NCBI RefSeq assembly: GCF_008329705.1
Contig: NZ_VTSX01000026.1
Span: 1 to 64,000 of the forward strand
Reading direction: 5' to 3'
Length of the DNA stretch: 64,000 nt
Source of the DNA: Chryseobacterium sp. SN22
GTDB lineage: Bacteria; Bacteroidota; Bacteroidia; Flavobacteriales; Weeksellaceae
Under the pieces are notes generated by a model that searched no databases, was not told where the DNA came from, and worked only from the letters and a program-made list of their open reading frames with translations. The translations under genes were made by a program, and so were the position numbers. Every line of letters starts with the position of its first letter. Position 1 is the stretch's first letter. This document shows positions 34,983-44,086 of the stretch, piece after piece.

Positions 34983-35022
34983 TATTCCGTTTAAATCACT
35001 AATTTTATATAAATCTGCCGCT

Positions 35023-35919
35023 ATGCACACCATTCCATCCATTTCTGCTTTTCACCGCCTGCTTTCCCTTCCGGAACCCAAACATCCGATGGTAAGCGTC
35101 GTCAATATGTCGGAGAGTATTTTCCTGGAAGATGAAACCTGGAAAGGATTTGTCAACCGGTTTTACTGTGTAGCCCTGAAAAGAAACGCCAGAGGTAAAA
35201 TGCGGTATGGGCAGCAGCATTACGATTATGGCAAAGGCGTCCTAAGCTTCACGGCTCCGAATCAGGTCCAGTATCTTGATGTCAAGACCATGGAATGCGA
35301 TTCGGCAGGCTACCTGCTGATCTTCCATGAGGATTTTTTGCTGAAGCATCCACTGGCACAAGCCATCTCCGGATTCGGATTTTTTTCTTACACCGTGAAT
35401 GAAGCCCTGCACCTGTCGGAAGATGAGGAAAACGATTTGCTTGAAATCCTTTTTAAGATTGATAAAGAATGCAGCCGCATTGATATACACACCCAGGAAA
35501 TTATTCTTTCCCAGATCGAACTTCTTCTGAATTACTCGAGGCGCTTTTACGAAAGGCAGTTCATTACCCGAAAAAACGGCAATCACCAGCTGCTGGCGAA
35601 ATTCGAGCATTTTCTTAATGAATATTTTAACAAAGATTCATCCGAAAAAGGGATGCTGACGGTTCAGCAGATTGCCCAGGCCATGAATCTTTCTCCGAAT
35701 TATTTAAGCGACCTGCTGAGAATCCATACCGGACAGAACACCCAGCAGCACATCCATGAAAAGCTCATCAGCAAAGCCAAGGAAAAATTATCCATCACCA
35801 CCCTTTCGATCAGCGAGATTGCTTATGAGCTGGGATTTGAACATTCGCAATCATTTAGTACGCTTTTCAAGAAAAAAACAAAGATGTCGCCATTAGAATT
35901 CCGGCAGGCATTCAGTTGA
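35023..35919 (+). CDS. AraC-family transcriptional regulator
   Basis: 298 residues from the ATG at 35023. The earlier in-frame start lies inside the terminator hairpin. The N-terminal half is a cupin-like sensor; the C-terminal AraC domain has two helix-turn-helix units (LTVQQIAQAMNLSPNYLSDLLRIHTG and LSISEIAYELGFEHSQSFSTLFKKKTKMSPLEFR in family pattern). Likely regulates the adjacent aldo/keto reductase; inferred from position. Confidence 0.92.
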   Translation: MHTIPSISAFHRLLSLPEPKHPMVSVVNMSESIFLEDETWKGFVNRFYCVALKRNARGKMRYGQQHYDYGKGVLSFTAPNQVQYLDVKTMECDSAGYLLIFHEDFLLKHPLAQAISGFGFFSYTVNEALHLSEDEENDLLEILFKIDKECSRIDIHTQEIILSQIELLLNYSRRFYERQFITRKNGNHQLLAKFEHFLNEYFNKDSSEKGMLTVQQIAQAMNLSPNYLSDLLRIHTGQNTQQHIHEKLISKAKEKLSITTLSISEIAYELGFEHSQSFSTLFKKKTKMSPLEFRQAFS

Positions 35920-36003
35920 AACAGCGGCTGACGGAAAACGGTTACCTGATGTTCGAAGAGAATATCACCGGCAACCGATGCCGGATCATTATTTATTAAA
36001 AAC

Positions 36004-36034
36004 AAAAAGCCCTGTATGACACGCAGGCTTTATA
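36004..36034 (-). terminator. Terminator of the HxlR gene
   Basis: On the minus strand AAAGCCTG pairs with CAGGGCTTT (one bulge) and is followed by a T-rich run down to about 36000. Confidence 0.65.
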
Positions 36035-36042
36035 TTTTAAAA

Positions 36043-36420
36043 TCAGGACATCTCTTCTTTAATTTTGATCTTATGCGTTCTTCCCCATTCTGCAAGTGCA
36101 CTGATGACCGGCTTAAGCGTACGGCTGTAATCCGTTGAAATGTATTCCACGACTACGGGTGTTTGTTCCGCATGCACCACCCTTTTTACAAAGCCGTTCA
36201 GCTCAAGGTCTTTTAATTCGTTGGAAAGAACCCTGGCGGAAATTCCTTCAACCTTTCTCTGCAATTCATTGAACCGGATATTCCCGCTTTCCTGCAGCAC
36301 AATAATAATTTTCAGCTTCCATTTTCCGCCGATCACATAAATGGCATCTTCAACGGAAGCAAGATGACCCGAACATTCCTGCGCTGTTATCTGCTTTTCA
36401 AAAATGACTGTATTTTCCAT
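36043..36420 (-). CDS. HxlR-family transcriptional regulator
   Basis: 125 residues from the ATG at 36420 (a start 15 bases upstream is also possible). HxlR winged-helix features: CSGHLASVEDAIYVIGGKWKLKIIIVL, IRFNELQRKVEGISARVLSNELKDLELNGFVKR and YSRTLKPVISALAEWG. These usually sense reactive aldehydes, quinones or diazo compounds. It diverges from an azoreductase-like gene with a palindrome between, the classical local-regulator layout. Confidence 0.92.
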   Translation of the reverse strand: MENTVIFEKQITAQECSGHLASVEDAIYVIGGKWKLKIIIVLQESGNIRFNELQRKVEGISARVLSNELKDLELNGFVKRVVHAEQTPVVVEYISTDYSRTLKPVISALAEWGRTHKIKIKEEMS

Positions 36421-36441
36421 AGATTTCCATTTCACTAACCC

Positions 36442-36461
36442 AAAGGTTACTGCTAACCTTT
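36442..36461. promoter_or_regulatory. Candidate HxlR operator
   Basis: AAAGGTTA-CTGC-TAACCTTT, a perfect 8-bp inverted repeat between the divergent HxlR and azoreductase genes. A partial repeat of the half site (CTAACTTTT) follows at 36471-36479. Confidence 0.7.
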
Positions 36462-36495
36462 TGTTTACTACTAACTTTTGATAAGCAAATGTACA

Positions 36496-36503
36496 TACTT
36501 TTG
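36496..36503 (+). promoter_or_regulatory. -7 box of the azoreductase-like gene
   Basis: TACTTTTG, 25 bases before the ATG; TTTTG at 36476-36480 may be the -33 element although the 15-base spacer is short. Confidence 0.55.
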
Positions 36504-36527
36504 CTAAAGAAATTTAAATAAAAAATT

Positions 36528-37133
36528 ATGAAAAATATCCTTCATATTATTTCAAGCCCGAGAGGAGAAATATCCGCAAGCAGAAAATTAGGAAAAGCTG
36601 TTGTTAAAAAAATCCTTAAAAAGTATCCGGATGCCGTTGTAAAAGAGCGTGACCTTACAAAAAAATTAGTTCCGGTATTGGAAGAAGTACACATCAATAC
36701 TTTTTTCTCTTCGCCGGAGAATCACTCTCCCGAACAACAATTGATCAACAGCTACTCCGAAGAATTAATTTCCGAACTGAAAGAGGCCGACATTATCGTT
36801 ATCGATTCCCCAATGTATAATTTTTCGGTTCCGACCACACTGAAAGCTTATTTTGATTTTACTTCACGGGCAGGCTATACCTTTAAATATAGTGAAGACG
36901 GACCGATGGGTTTACTGGATAATGATAAGAAATTATACATCGCTTTTACTTCCGGCAATATCTATTCAACAGGACCTTACCAGATTTATGATTCGAATGT
37001 TCCTTACATCAAACATATTTTCGGATTTTATGGGATTTCAGACATTAGTGTTTTCCGTGCAGAAGGACTGTCCATTCCAGGAATTATGGAAACTTCAATG
37101 GAGAAGGCAATTGACGCAGTTGCAATAGACTAA
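36528..37133 (+). CDS. azoR: FMN-dependent NAD(P)H oxidoreductase, azoreductase-like
   Basis: 201 residues, flavodoxin-like fold. FMN loop SSPRGEISASRKLG (near 10-23), IVIDSPMYNFSVPTTLKAYFDFTSRAGYTF-type AzoR core, and ITSGNIY-like FTSGNIYSTGP. AzoR enzymes reduce azo dyes and quinones with NAD(P)H. The divergent HxlR gene suggests induction by quinone or electrophile stress. Confidence 0.88.
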   Translation: MKNILHIISSPRGEISASRKLGKAVVKKILKKYPDAVVKERDLTKKLVPVLEEVHINTFFSSPENHSPEQQLINSYSEELISELKEADIIVIDSPMYNFSVPTTLKAYFDFTSRAGYTFKYSEDGPMGLLDNDKKLYIAFTSGNIYSTGPYQIYDSNVPYIKHIFGFYGISDISVFRAEGLSIPGIMETSMEKAIDAVAID

Positions 37134-37154
37134 CACACTTTAAATAAACATCAG

Positions 37155-37189
37155 AAAAAAGCCTTTTCAAGTGTTGAAAAGGCTTTTTT
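37155..37189. terminator. Bidirectional terminator azoR / dihydroorotase
   Basis: Perfect 16-bp stem including A/T tails (37155-37170 with 37174-37189, loop GTG) between convergent genes. Confidence 0.92.
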
Positions 37190-37196
37190 ATTATTT

Positions 37197-38528
37197 TTAA
37201 ATTTCAAAAAGCAACCGCTCTCCGAATTTTTCTTCGTTGATTTTCCCGTTTTCGTATGCCAGATTTCCGTTAACAAAAGTATGGGTGACTTTGGAATGGA
37301 AATTCATCCCTTCCAGCGGGCTCCATCCGCATTTGTACAGGATGTTTTCTTTGGCAACCGTCCAGTTTTCATTAAGGTCCACCAATACCAGATCCGCTTT
37401 GTACCCTTCCCTGATAAAGCCTCTTTTTTCAATCCTGAACAGGATCGCAGGATTATGCGCCATTTTTTCAACGATTTTCTCCAGGGAAATTTTTCCATTC
37501 CTGTAATTTTCCAGCATCACTGTCAGAGAATGCTGTACCAGCGGCGCTCCGGATGGACATTTGGTATAGACATTCTGCTTCTCTTCCCAGGTGTGGGGCG
37601 CGTGGTCGGTGGCAATAACGTCGATCCGGCCGTCGAGCAATGCTTCCCAAAGTCCGTCTTTATCATGTTGGGTTTTTACGGCAGGATTCCATTTGATCAG
37701 CCCGCCTTTGGTTTCGTAATCTTCATTGGTAAACGTCAGGTGATGCACACAGACTTCCGCAGTGATTTTTTTATCTTTTAAAGGAATATCATTTCTGAAA
37801 AGTTCCGTTTCCTTTGCCGTCGACAGATGGAAAACATGAAGCCTCGCCCCGGTTTTTTTCGCCAGTTCAATGGCTTTTGAGGACGATCTGTAACAGGCTT
37901 CTTCACTCCGGATCAGGTGATGGAATTTTACGGGAATGTCTTCTCCGTATTCATCGATGTATTTCTGGGTATTGGCTTTGATGGTCGCCTCATCTTCACA
38001 GTGAACCGCGATCAGCATTTTCGTATTGCTGAAAATATTTTCAAGCGTTTCCGGATTGTCCACCAGCATATTCCCGGTAGAAGAGCCTAAGAATAATTTA
38101 ATTCCCGGAACATTCTGCGGATTTGTTTTCAGCACTTCTTCCAAGTTGTCATTGGTCCCGCCCATCATAAAACCATAATTGGCGTAAGCTTTCTGAGAAG
38201 CAATTTCGTATTTATCAGCCAGCAATTCCTGGGTTACAGCATTCGGAACGGTATTCGGCTGATCGATGAAACTGGTGGTTCCACCGGCAATGGCTGCTCT
38301 CGATTCCGTTTCGATGTCGCCTTTGTGGATCAGTCCCGGCTCCCGGAAATGCACCTGATCATCGATTACGCCCGGCAAAAGATATTTCCCGCCGCCGTCA
38401 ATGATACGGTCTGCTTCCTCAGCAATCCCGGCATCTATTTTAGAAATTAAATCATTTTCAATTAAAATATCGCTGTCAACGATCTTTCCTTCGTTAACGA
38501 TCTTTACATTTTTAATTAAGGTCTTCAT
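37197..38528 (-). CDS. pyrC: Dihydroorotase
   Basis: 443 residues from the ATG at 38528; the open frame upstream is not family-like. Amidohydrolase features: DDQVHFREPGL (metal His pair), the GGTTSFIDQPNT segment, HCEDEATI, RLHVFHLSTAKE and the ATDHAPHTWEEK Asp-His. This is the long (class I/allantoinase-like) dihydroorotase that makes dihydroorotate for pyrimidine synthesis. Allantoinase is the alternative, but the Bacteroidota gene is normally annotated as dihydroorotase. Confidence 0.88.
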   Translation of the reverse strand: MKTLIKNVKIVNEGKIVDSDILIENDLISKIDAGIAEEADRIIDGGGKYLLPGVIDDQVHFREPGLIHKGDIETESRAAIAGGTTSFIDQPNTVPNAVTQELLADKYEIASQKAYANYGFMMGGTNDNLEEVLKTNPQNVPGIKLFLGSSTGNMLVDNPETLENIFSNTKMLIAVHCEDEATIKANTQKYIDEYGEDIPVKFHHLIRSEEACYRSSSKAIELAKKTGARLHVFHLSTAKETELFRNDIPLKDKKITAEVCVHHLTFTNEDYETKGGLIKWNPAVKTQHDKDGLWEALLDGRIDVIATDHAPHTWEEKQNVYTKCPSGAPLVQHSLTVMLENYRNGKISLEKIVEKMAHNPAILFRIEKRGFIREGYKADLVLVDLNENWTVAKENILYKCGWSPLEGMNFHSKVTHTFVNGNLAYENGKINEEKFGERLLFEI

Positions 38529-38710
38529 TTTTACTTTTTTACAATTCGTTGTCGGAGCCGTGAAAATCAGGAAATCATATCGGCTATCCAGTCTCTGTTT
38601 CCGGCCAACTTCGTCAAAGCTCAGAACTTTCACAAAGTTTTAAGTTTTCCAAAATTAAGGTTTATGAATGAATTTTGACCCCGCGGATAAAAAATCAATT
38701 TCTAAATATT

Positions 38711-38718
38711 TACATTTG
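38711..38718 (+). promoter_or_regulatory. -7 box that decides the flippase start
   Basis: TACATTTG, 17 bases before the TTG at 38735. An upstream start at 38675 would precede this promoter. Confidence 0.55.
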
Positions 38719-38734
38719 CATAAAATTTCAGATT

Positions 38735-40153
38735 TTGAAGAAACTTCTCAACGAGACTATTATTTATGGAATCGGGGCGATTATGCCTAGAGTCATTCTA
38801 TTTATTTTAAATCCTTTATACATCGATCAGATCGACAAGAAGGAATTTGCCATATTTTCAAATCTTTATGCGTTGATCTCTTTTATAAATATTCTGTTAT
38901 CTTTTGGATTTGAAACAGCTTTCTTCCGTTTTTCTTCGGATAAGGACAATCAGAAAAAAACATTCAATACTTCATTCTGGTTTCTTTTCGGCTTATCAAC
39001 CTTATTTTTGTTGAGCTGCCTCGTTTTTGCGCAGCCTATTGCAGATACACTGAAATATTCTTCAAATCCGGAATATATCCGATGGTTTGCCTGGATTGCA
39101 TTTTTTGATAACCTCTGCGTTATTCCTTTTGCATGGCTCCGCTATAACAATAAGCCGGTAAAATATTCATTGGTCAGGGTATTACAATCTCTTTTCCAGA
39201 CGATCTTTACACTTGCTCTATTTTTATATATTCCACTGAGTGTATCACAGGGCTTCGGATTAAAAGAAAAAGTTTCTTTTCCTTTTTACAGTAATCTCGC
39301 AGCAAGTTTTTTAGGATTTATCCTCCTGCTTCCTGTTGTATTTAAGGTTAGATTGGAATTTTCAGCCGATCTTTTCCGTAAAATGATTAAATATTCGTGG
39401 CCGATTATGATTGCGGGACTGGCTTTTATGTTTAATGAAAATTTTGATAAAGCCATTCAGATCTGGTTCATTCCTGAAGGAGACGCCGGAGCCTATGGCG
39501 GATGCTATAAGCTTGCCGTTCTGATGACCTTATTCGTAACAGCTTACCGAATGGGGATCGAGCCTTTTTTCTTCAAGCAGATGAATAATGAAAATGCAAA
39601 GAATACCTACGCTAAAGTAACTGAATATTTTACATTTTTCGCATCAACCGTTGCCATGGGAATTATTGCTAACATCTCCTGGCTCAAGCAATTGTTAATC
39701 CCAAACAGTTCATACTGGACAGCTATTGATATTATTCCTATTATTGTTATCGCCAATCTTTGCTTTGGCATCTATTATAATTTTTCTACATGGTATAAAG
39801 TCACCGACCGCACTAAAATAGGAACAGTAATTTCCTGGCTGGGTGCAGGATTAACCATTGTTCTAAATTTATTGTTTTTATCAAAATTCGGTTTTATGGT
39901 TTCAGCCTGGGTTACCTTTATTGCTTACTTTACCATGATGATCACTTCTTATTTGCTGGGCCAGAAATATTATCCGATTCCCTACCGTATAAAGAAGATG
40001 ACATTATTTTTAGGAATGCTCATGGCTTTCAGCTACATCATCGTTGCATTTTTCGATTACAACTTATGGATCGGAAACCTCTTATTCATTATATATACCG
40101 GAATTCTTGTCTATTCCGAAAAAAATATGCTGCTTTCGAGAATCCGAAGATAA
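38735..40153 (+). CDS. Oligosaccharide flippase / polysaccharide biosynthesis protein
   Basis: 472 residues from a TTG start at 38735 (LKKLLNETIIYGIGAIMPR is the family N-terminus; no ATG is nearby). About 12-14 membrane helices with the MATE-like Wzx pattern (GIGAIMPRVILFILNPLY, FSNLYALISFINILLSFGFETAFFRF). Such proteins flip lipid-linked saccharides across the inner membrane. A -7 box at 38711-38718 would place transcription start at about 38724, which rules out the longer frame. Confidence 0.88.
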   Translation: MKKLLNETIIYGIGAIMPRVILFILNPLYIDQIDKKEFAIFSNLYALISFINILLSFGFETAFFRFSSDKDNQKKTFNTSFWFLFGLSTLFLLSCLVFAQPIADTLKYSSNPEYIRWFAWIAFFDNLCVIPFAWLRYNNKPVKYSLVRVLQSLFQTIFTLALFLYIPLSVSQGFGLKEKVSFPFYSNLAASFLGFILLLPVVFKVRLEFSADLFRKMIKYSWPIMIAGLAFMFNENFDKAIQIWFIPEGDAGAYGGCYKLAVLMTLFVTAYRMGIEPFFFKQMNNENAKNTYAKVTEYFTFFASTVAMGIIANISWLKQLLIPNSSYWTAIDIIPIIVIANLCFGIYYNFSTWYKVTDRTKIGTVISWLGAGLTIVLNLLFLSKFGFMVSAWVTFIAYFTMMITSYLLGQKYYPIPYRIKKMTLFLGMLMAFSYIIVAFFDYNLWIGNLLFIIYTGILVYSEKNMLLSRIRR

Positions 40154-40305
40154 ACCTTGGCCTTTGGTTTGCTGCTTCACGGTTCTAGTTTTAGAATTAA
40201 ACAAATATTTAAAACATCCGGCAATACATCTGCATACAATGCTATTATTGCTATCTTTATCAAAAATTAAACGTACTATATAAAAAAACATACTCATTAT
40301 TACCT

Positions 40306-41322
40306 ATGAAAATTATTGTTCCTATGGCTGGACGTGGTTCCAGATTACGTCCGCATACCCTCACCGTTCCGAAACCGCTTATTCCGATTGCCGGAAAACC
40401 GATCGTACAGCGATTGGTGGAAGATATTGCTAAAGTTGCAGGGGAAGAAATTGAAGAAGTAGCTTTTATCATCGGGGATTTCGGTCCGGAAATCGAGAAA
40501 TCGCTGATCCGGATCGCTGAAAAGCTGGGGGCAAAAGGAAGCATCTATTATCAGAATGACCCGCTGGGAACGGCTCATGCCATTAAATGTGCAGAGGAGT
40601 CGATGAGCGGAGATATTGTTATCGCCTTTGCAGATACCCTTTTCCGTGCAGATTTTATATTGGATAAAAATTCAGACGGCGTGATCTGGGTGAAAAGCGT
40701 AGAAGATCCTTCAGCATTCGGAGTGGTAAAACTGGACAACTACGGTTTTATTACGGATTTTGTTGAAAAGCCTGCGACTTTTGTATCCGACCTGGCCATT
40801 ATCGGAATTTATTACTTCAACAGCGCCGAAAAACTGATGGATGAAATCAATTACATCATGGACAACAACATCAAGAACGGCGGCGAATATCAGTTGACCA
40901 CAGCGTTGGAAAACCTTAGGGAGAAAGGAGCAAAATTCACCTTGGGCAAAGTAAACGACTGGATGGATTGCGGGAATAAAAATGCAACGGTAGAAACCAA
41001 CAGCAAGATTCTGGAATATGAAAGAGAAGAAATGAAAAACTACCCGGCTTCTGCACAGATTGAAAACTCCCTGATTATCCAGCCTTGTTTTATAGGGGAA
41101 AACGTAAAGATCTCCAATTCAAAAGTAGGCCCTGGCGTTTCTTTGGGAAACAATACAACAGTCTTAAATTCGAATATTGAAAATTCATTGATTCAGGAAA
41201 ATACACAGATCAATCACGGAAACCTTTCCAATTCGATGATCGGCAACTCCGCTCAGTATTTCGGCGTATCCCGTGAGATTTCTTTAGGTGATTATTCCGT
41301 TTTGGATTTTTTATCTAAATAA
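40306..41322 (+). CDS. Sugar-phosphate nucleotidyltransferase
   Basis: 338 residues. N-terminal nucleotide-binding loop MAGRGSRLRPHTLTVPKPLIPIAGKPIV and the acceptor segment ADTLFRAD; the C-terminal 90 residues form a left-handed beta-helix-like part (ENSLIIQPCFIGENVKISNSKVGPGVSLG). It makes an NDP-sugar for envelope polysaccharide. Exact sugar not determinable. Followed by a perfect hairpin before the DUF4292 gene. Confidence 0.9.
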   Translation: MKIIVPMAGRGSRLRPHTLTVPKPLIPIAGKPIVQRLVEDIAKVAGEEIEEVAFIIGDFGPEIEKSLIRIAEKLGAKGSIYYQNDPLGTAHAIKCAEESMSGDIVIAFADTLFRADFILDKNSDGVIWVKSVEDPSAFGVVKLDNYGFITDFVEKPATFVSDLAIIGIYYFNSAEKLMDEINYIMDNNIKNGGEYQLTTALENLREKGAKFTLGKVNDWMDCGNKNATVETNSKILEYEREEMKNYPASAQIENSLIIQPCFIGENVKISNSKVGPGVSLGNNTTVLNSNIENSLIQENTQINHGNLSNSMIGNSAQYFGVSREISLGDYSVLDFLSK

Positions 41323-41365
41323 TTTTCCGATCAGAAAATATTTAATTTAAATAAAGTATCTTCAG

Positions 41366-41391
41366 ACCACACAAAATGTTTTGTGTGGTTT
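41366..41391 (+). terminator. Hairpin after the nucleotidyltransferase gene
   Basis: Perfect 11-bp stem ACCACACAAAA (41366-41376) with TTTTGTGTGGT (41379-41389). The T tract after it is weak, so it may terminate only part of the transcripts. Confidence 0.65.
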
Positions 41392-41427
41392 GGCGTTAAT
41401 ATTGCAACAATTTATCAAATTTCCTAC

Positions 41428-42273
41428 ATGAAAAAGTGGATTCCGTTACTTCTCCTTACCCTTTTGGTTTATAGCTGTAAAGCCCGTAAAACGGTTGTAC
41501 AGACGGATCAGAATTCAGACAGTACTGCTGTAGCGAATACCAATCGCGGCGATATATCCGGTGATGGAAAAAATGTGGCAGACCGTCTGGATTTTTATCA
41601 GAAAATCTATCTTCATCCTCAGTTTGACCACCTGAAAATCACAAGCAAGATTACAGCGGATAATATTAAAGTGAGTCCGCTTGATGCCATCATCTATATC
41701 GAAACCGATAAAAAAATATGGTCCCGCATCGATTTTCTTTTCTTCAATGCCGCCCGTGCGCTGATTACCCCTGAAGGTATTAAGGCTATGGACAAATACA
41801 ATAAGAACTATATCGATTCTGATTTTGATTATTTAAACCATCTCCTGAACGTTAATTTCATTGATTATAAAAATCTTGAAAAGCTGCTTTTGGGAAGAAC
41901 ATTTTTTACCATCAGCAACAGGAATGCACGGATTGTGAAAAATAACAACGGATATCTGGTGGAATCTGTTTCGAACATTAAAATTGCCACAAAAGACGGT
42001 GACCGCGAATATAAAATCATGATGCAGTATTCCGATGATTTTGATTTGATGACAGTGAACCTGAGGGATGCGGCCTCCAATGATTCCATGCAGATCGATT
42101 ACAGCGACTGGGAATTGCAGACGAATAATGTGAAGCTTCCGAAAAATGTTAAAATAATTATAAAAGGAAGCAAAAACAGCCAGATTTTAATAGAAAATAC
42201 GAAATTTGATTTTTCTAGGATGGATACACCCTATTCTGTGCCATCCAGTTATAAGAAAATTGAAATTCAATGA
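41428..42273 (+). CDS. DUF4292 lipoprotein
   Basis: 281 residues from the ATG at 41428, with a lipoprotein signal (MKKWIPLLLLTLLVYSC, Cys17). The mature part matches the DUF4292 pattern of a LolA/LolB-like beta fold (ITADNIKVSPLDAIIYIE, DFDLMTVNLRDAASND). Its stop overlaps the start of the EnvC-like gene (ATGA). Probably involved in outer-membrane lipid or LPS handling; function not established. Confidence 0.85.
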   Translation: MKKWIPLLLLTLLVYSCKARKTVVQTDQNSDSTAVANTNRGDISGDGKNVADRLDFYQKIYLHPQFDHLKITSKITADNIKVSPLDAIIYIETDKKIWSRIDFLFFNAARALITPEGIKAMDKYNKNYIDSDFDYLNHLLNVNFIDYKNLEKLLLGRTFFTISNRNARIVKNNNGYLVESVSNIKIATKDGDREYKIMMQYSDDFDLMTVNLRDAASNDSMQIDYSDWELQTNNVKLPKNVKIIIKGSKNSQILIENTKFDFSRMDTPYSVPSSYKKIEIQ

Positions 42274-43835
42274 TTAAAAAATTTAGCTTTTTAATAGGTA
42301 TTTTACTGTTTGGATTCCATAATGGGCAGAACCAGAAAAAAGAACAGTTGCAGAAGCAAAATGCTGAACTTAAAAAACAAATTGCACAAATAAACACCGA
42401 CCTGGCAAAGACGAGAACGGAATCGAAATTATCCGTCGCCTATCTTGAAAACGTTAATAAAAAACTGATACTGAGAGAGAAGGTATATACCAATACCCAA
42501 AAGGAAAAAAGGTTTATTGAAGACGACATTTACTTACGTCAGTTGGAAATCAATCGCCAGAATAAAGATCTTAAAGTATTACGCGACAATTATGCCAAGG
42601 TTCTTGTAAATGCTTATAAAAACAAAGGCGTACAGAATAAGGTAACTTTTATCCTCTCTGCCAAGAATCTTGGCGAAGCGATAAGAAGAGTACAATATCT
42701 TAAACAGTATTCTGATTATCAGGATAAAAAAGCTGCGGAAATCACCAATGCTGCGGAAAAAATAAAACGGACGATTGCCCAAAGGCAGAATTCGGTGAAG
42801 GAGAAAGCAAATCTCTTAGTAAATCAGCAGAAAGATTTAACTACCATTAATGCCGAAAGAGCACAAAAAGAGCAGCTGGTTTCAGAATTTAAGAAGAATG
42901 AATCCAAGCTTACGGCTGAGCTGAGACAGAAACAGACTCAGTCTAAAGCATTAGAAGGGCAGATCAGAAGTATTATTGCAGAAGAAATAAGAATTGCCAA
43001 AGCAGAAGAAGAAGCCAGGAAAAAAGCAGAGGCAGAAAAGATCCGTCTGGCAAAAATTGCTGCGGAAAGAGAAAAGGCAAGAATCGAGGCGGAAGCCAAA
43101 GCCCGTGCGGAAGCGCTGGAAAAAGAAAGACTGGCAGCGGAAGTCGAGGCCAGAAAAGCCCGGGAACTGGCAGACAAACGTGCAGAGGAAGAAAGAAAAC
43201 GTAATGAAGAGGCAGCGCGGTCTGCAGCCACTGCAAGGGATGAAGCCCGAAAGGTAGCTGCGAAAAAGGCATCGGACGAAGCTTCAGCTAAGGCAAAGGA
43301 GGCGTCAGACAAACTGGTTGCCGCAAGAGCCGCAGAAGCCGCATTGGCCAGAAAAAAGGAAGATGACAAAAAAGCGGCGGAAAGCAAAGCTATGACCAAC
43401 TACGGAGTAACCACCGTAGCCGGAAGCAATTTTGCCGACAACAAAGGGAGATTGGGTTATCCGGCAGATAAGATCGGACAGATTACCCACCGTTTCGGAA
43501 GACATCCCCATCCTGTTTTCAAAAATATAGATGAGGAAAATAACGGGATCAAGATTTCCGTACCGGCAGGAACACGGGCAAAATCCGTATTTCCGGGAAC
43601 AGTATCATCCGTCCTTGCAAACAGCGACGGGACGAAGACCGTTATGCTGAGACACGGCAGCTATTTTACCATCTATTCGAACCTAGGGAGCGTAAGTGTT
43701 TCCAAAGGCCAGCAGGTTTCCGCAGGAACGCCGGTCGGGGTAATCGGACAGGATTTCGACGGCACCTATACCCTTGATTTCCAGGTATGGAACGGAAGCA
43801 CACCGGTAGATCCATTAGGTTGGGTTTCTTATTAA
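42270..43835 (+). CDS. EnvC-like murein hydrolase activator (degenerate M23 domain)
   Basis: 521 residues: signal-like N-terminus, a coiled coil from about 22 to 220, an Ala/Glu/Lys/Arg-rich charged helix from about 235 to 370, and a C-terminal LytM fold (GQITHRFGRHPHPVF to PLGWVSY). The zinc ligands are mostly gone: NNGIKIS replaces the HxxxD segment (HNGIDI) and LDFQVW replaces the HxH segment (HFEV). This matches EnvC-type activators of amidases and not active endopeptidases. Confidence 0.9.
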   Translation: MIKKFSFLIGILLFGFHNGQNQKKEQLQKQNAELKKQIAQINTDLAKTRTESKLSVAYLENVNKKLILREKVYTNTQKEKRFIEDDIYLRQLEINRQNKDLKVLRDNYAKVLVNAYKNKGVQNKVTFILSAKNLGEAIRRVQYLKQYSDYQDKKAAEITNAAEKIKRTIAQRQNSVKEKANLLVNQQKDLTTINAERAQKEQLVSEFKKNESKLTAELRQKQTQSKALEGQIRSIIAEEIRIAKAEEEARKKAEAEKIRLAKIAAEREKARIEAEAKARAEALEKERLAAEVEARKARELADKRAEEERKRNEEAARSAATARDEARKVAAKKASDEASAKAKEASDKLVAARAAEAALARKKEDDKKAAESKAMTNYGVTTVAGSNFADNKGRLGYPADKIGQITHRFGRHPHPVFKNIDEENNGIKISVPAGTRAKSVFPGTVSSVLANSDGTKTVMLRHGSYFTIYSNLGSVSVSKGQQVSAGTPVGVIGQDFDGTYTLDFQVWNGSTPVDPLGWVSY

Positions 43836-43865
43836 AAAAAGACTAACTTTGTAAAAATTTTAGAA

Positions 43866-44072
43866 ATGAATACATTAGCAATATTGTCATTATCATGGCA
43901 GCACATCCTGATCGTAGCGATCATCCTTCTTTTGCTTTTCGGAGGTAAAAAAATTCCTGAACTGATGAGAGGAGTAGGTTCCGGTATCAAAGAATTTAAA
44001 GATGCCGTAAAGGAAGAAGACAAGCCGGGTGCTGAAAATAAAACAACTAACAATCCTCCTTCCGGAAACTAA
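43866..44072 (+). CDS. tatA: Twin-arginine translocase subunit TatA/E
   Basis: 68 residues. Short N-terminal membrane helix (WQHILIVAIILLLLFGGKKIPEL) with the conserved FGGKKIPEL hinge and amphipathic helix GVGSGIKEFKDAVKEE, then a polar tail. TatA forms the pore for folded-protein export. It is 30 bases after the EnvC-like gene and 14 bases before the DUF4254 gene. Confidence 0.95.
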   Translation: MNTLAILSLSWQHILIVAIILLLLFGGKKIPELMRGVGSGIKEFKDAVKEEDKPGAENKTTNNPPSGN

Positions 44073-44086
44073 AGTCTTTACATCCG

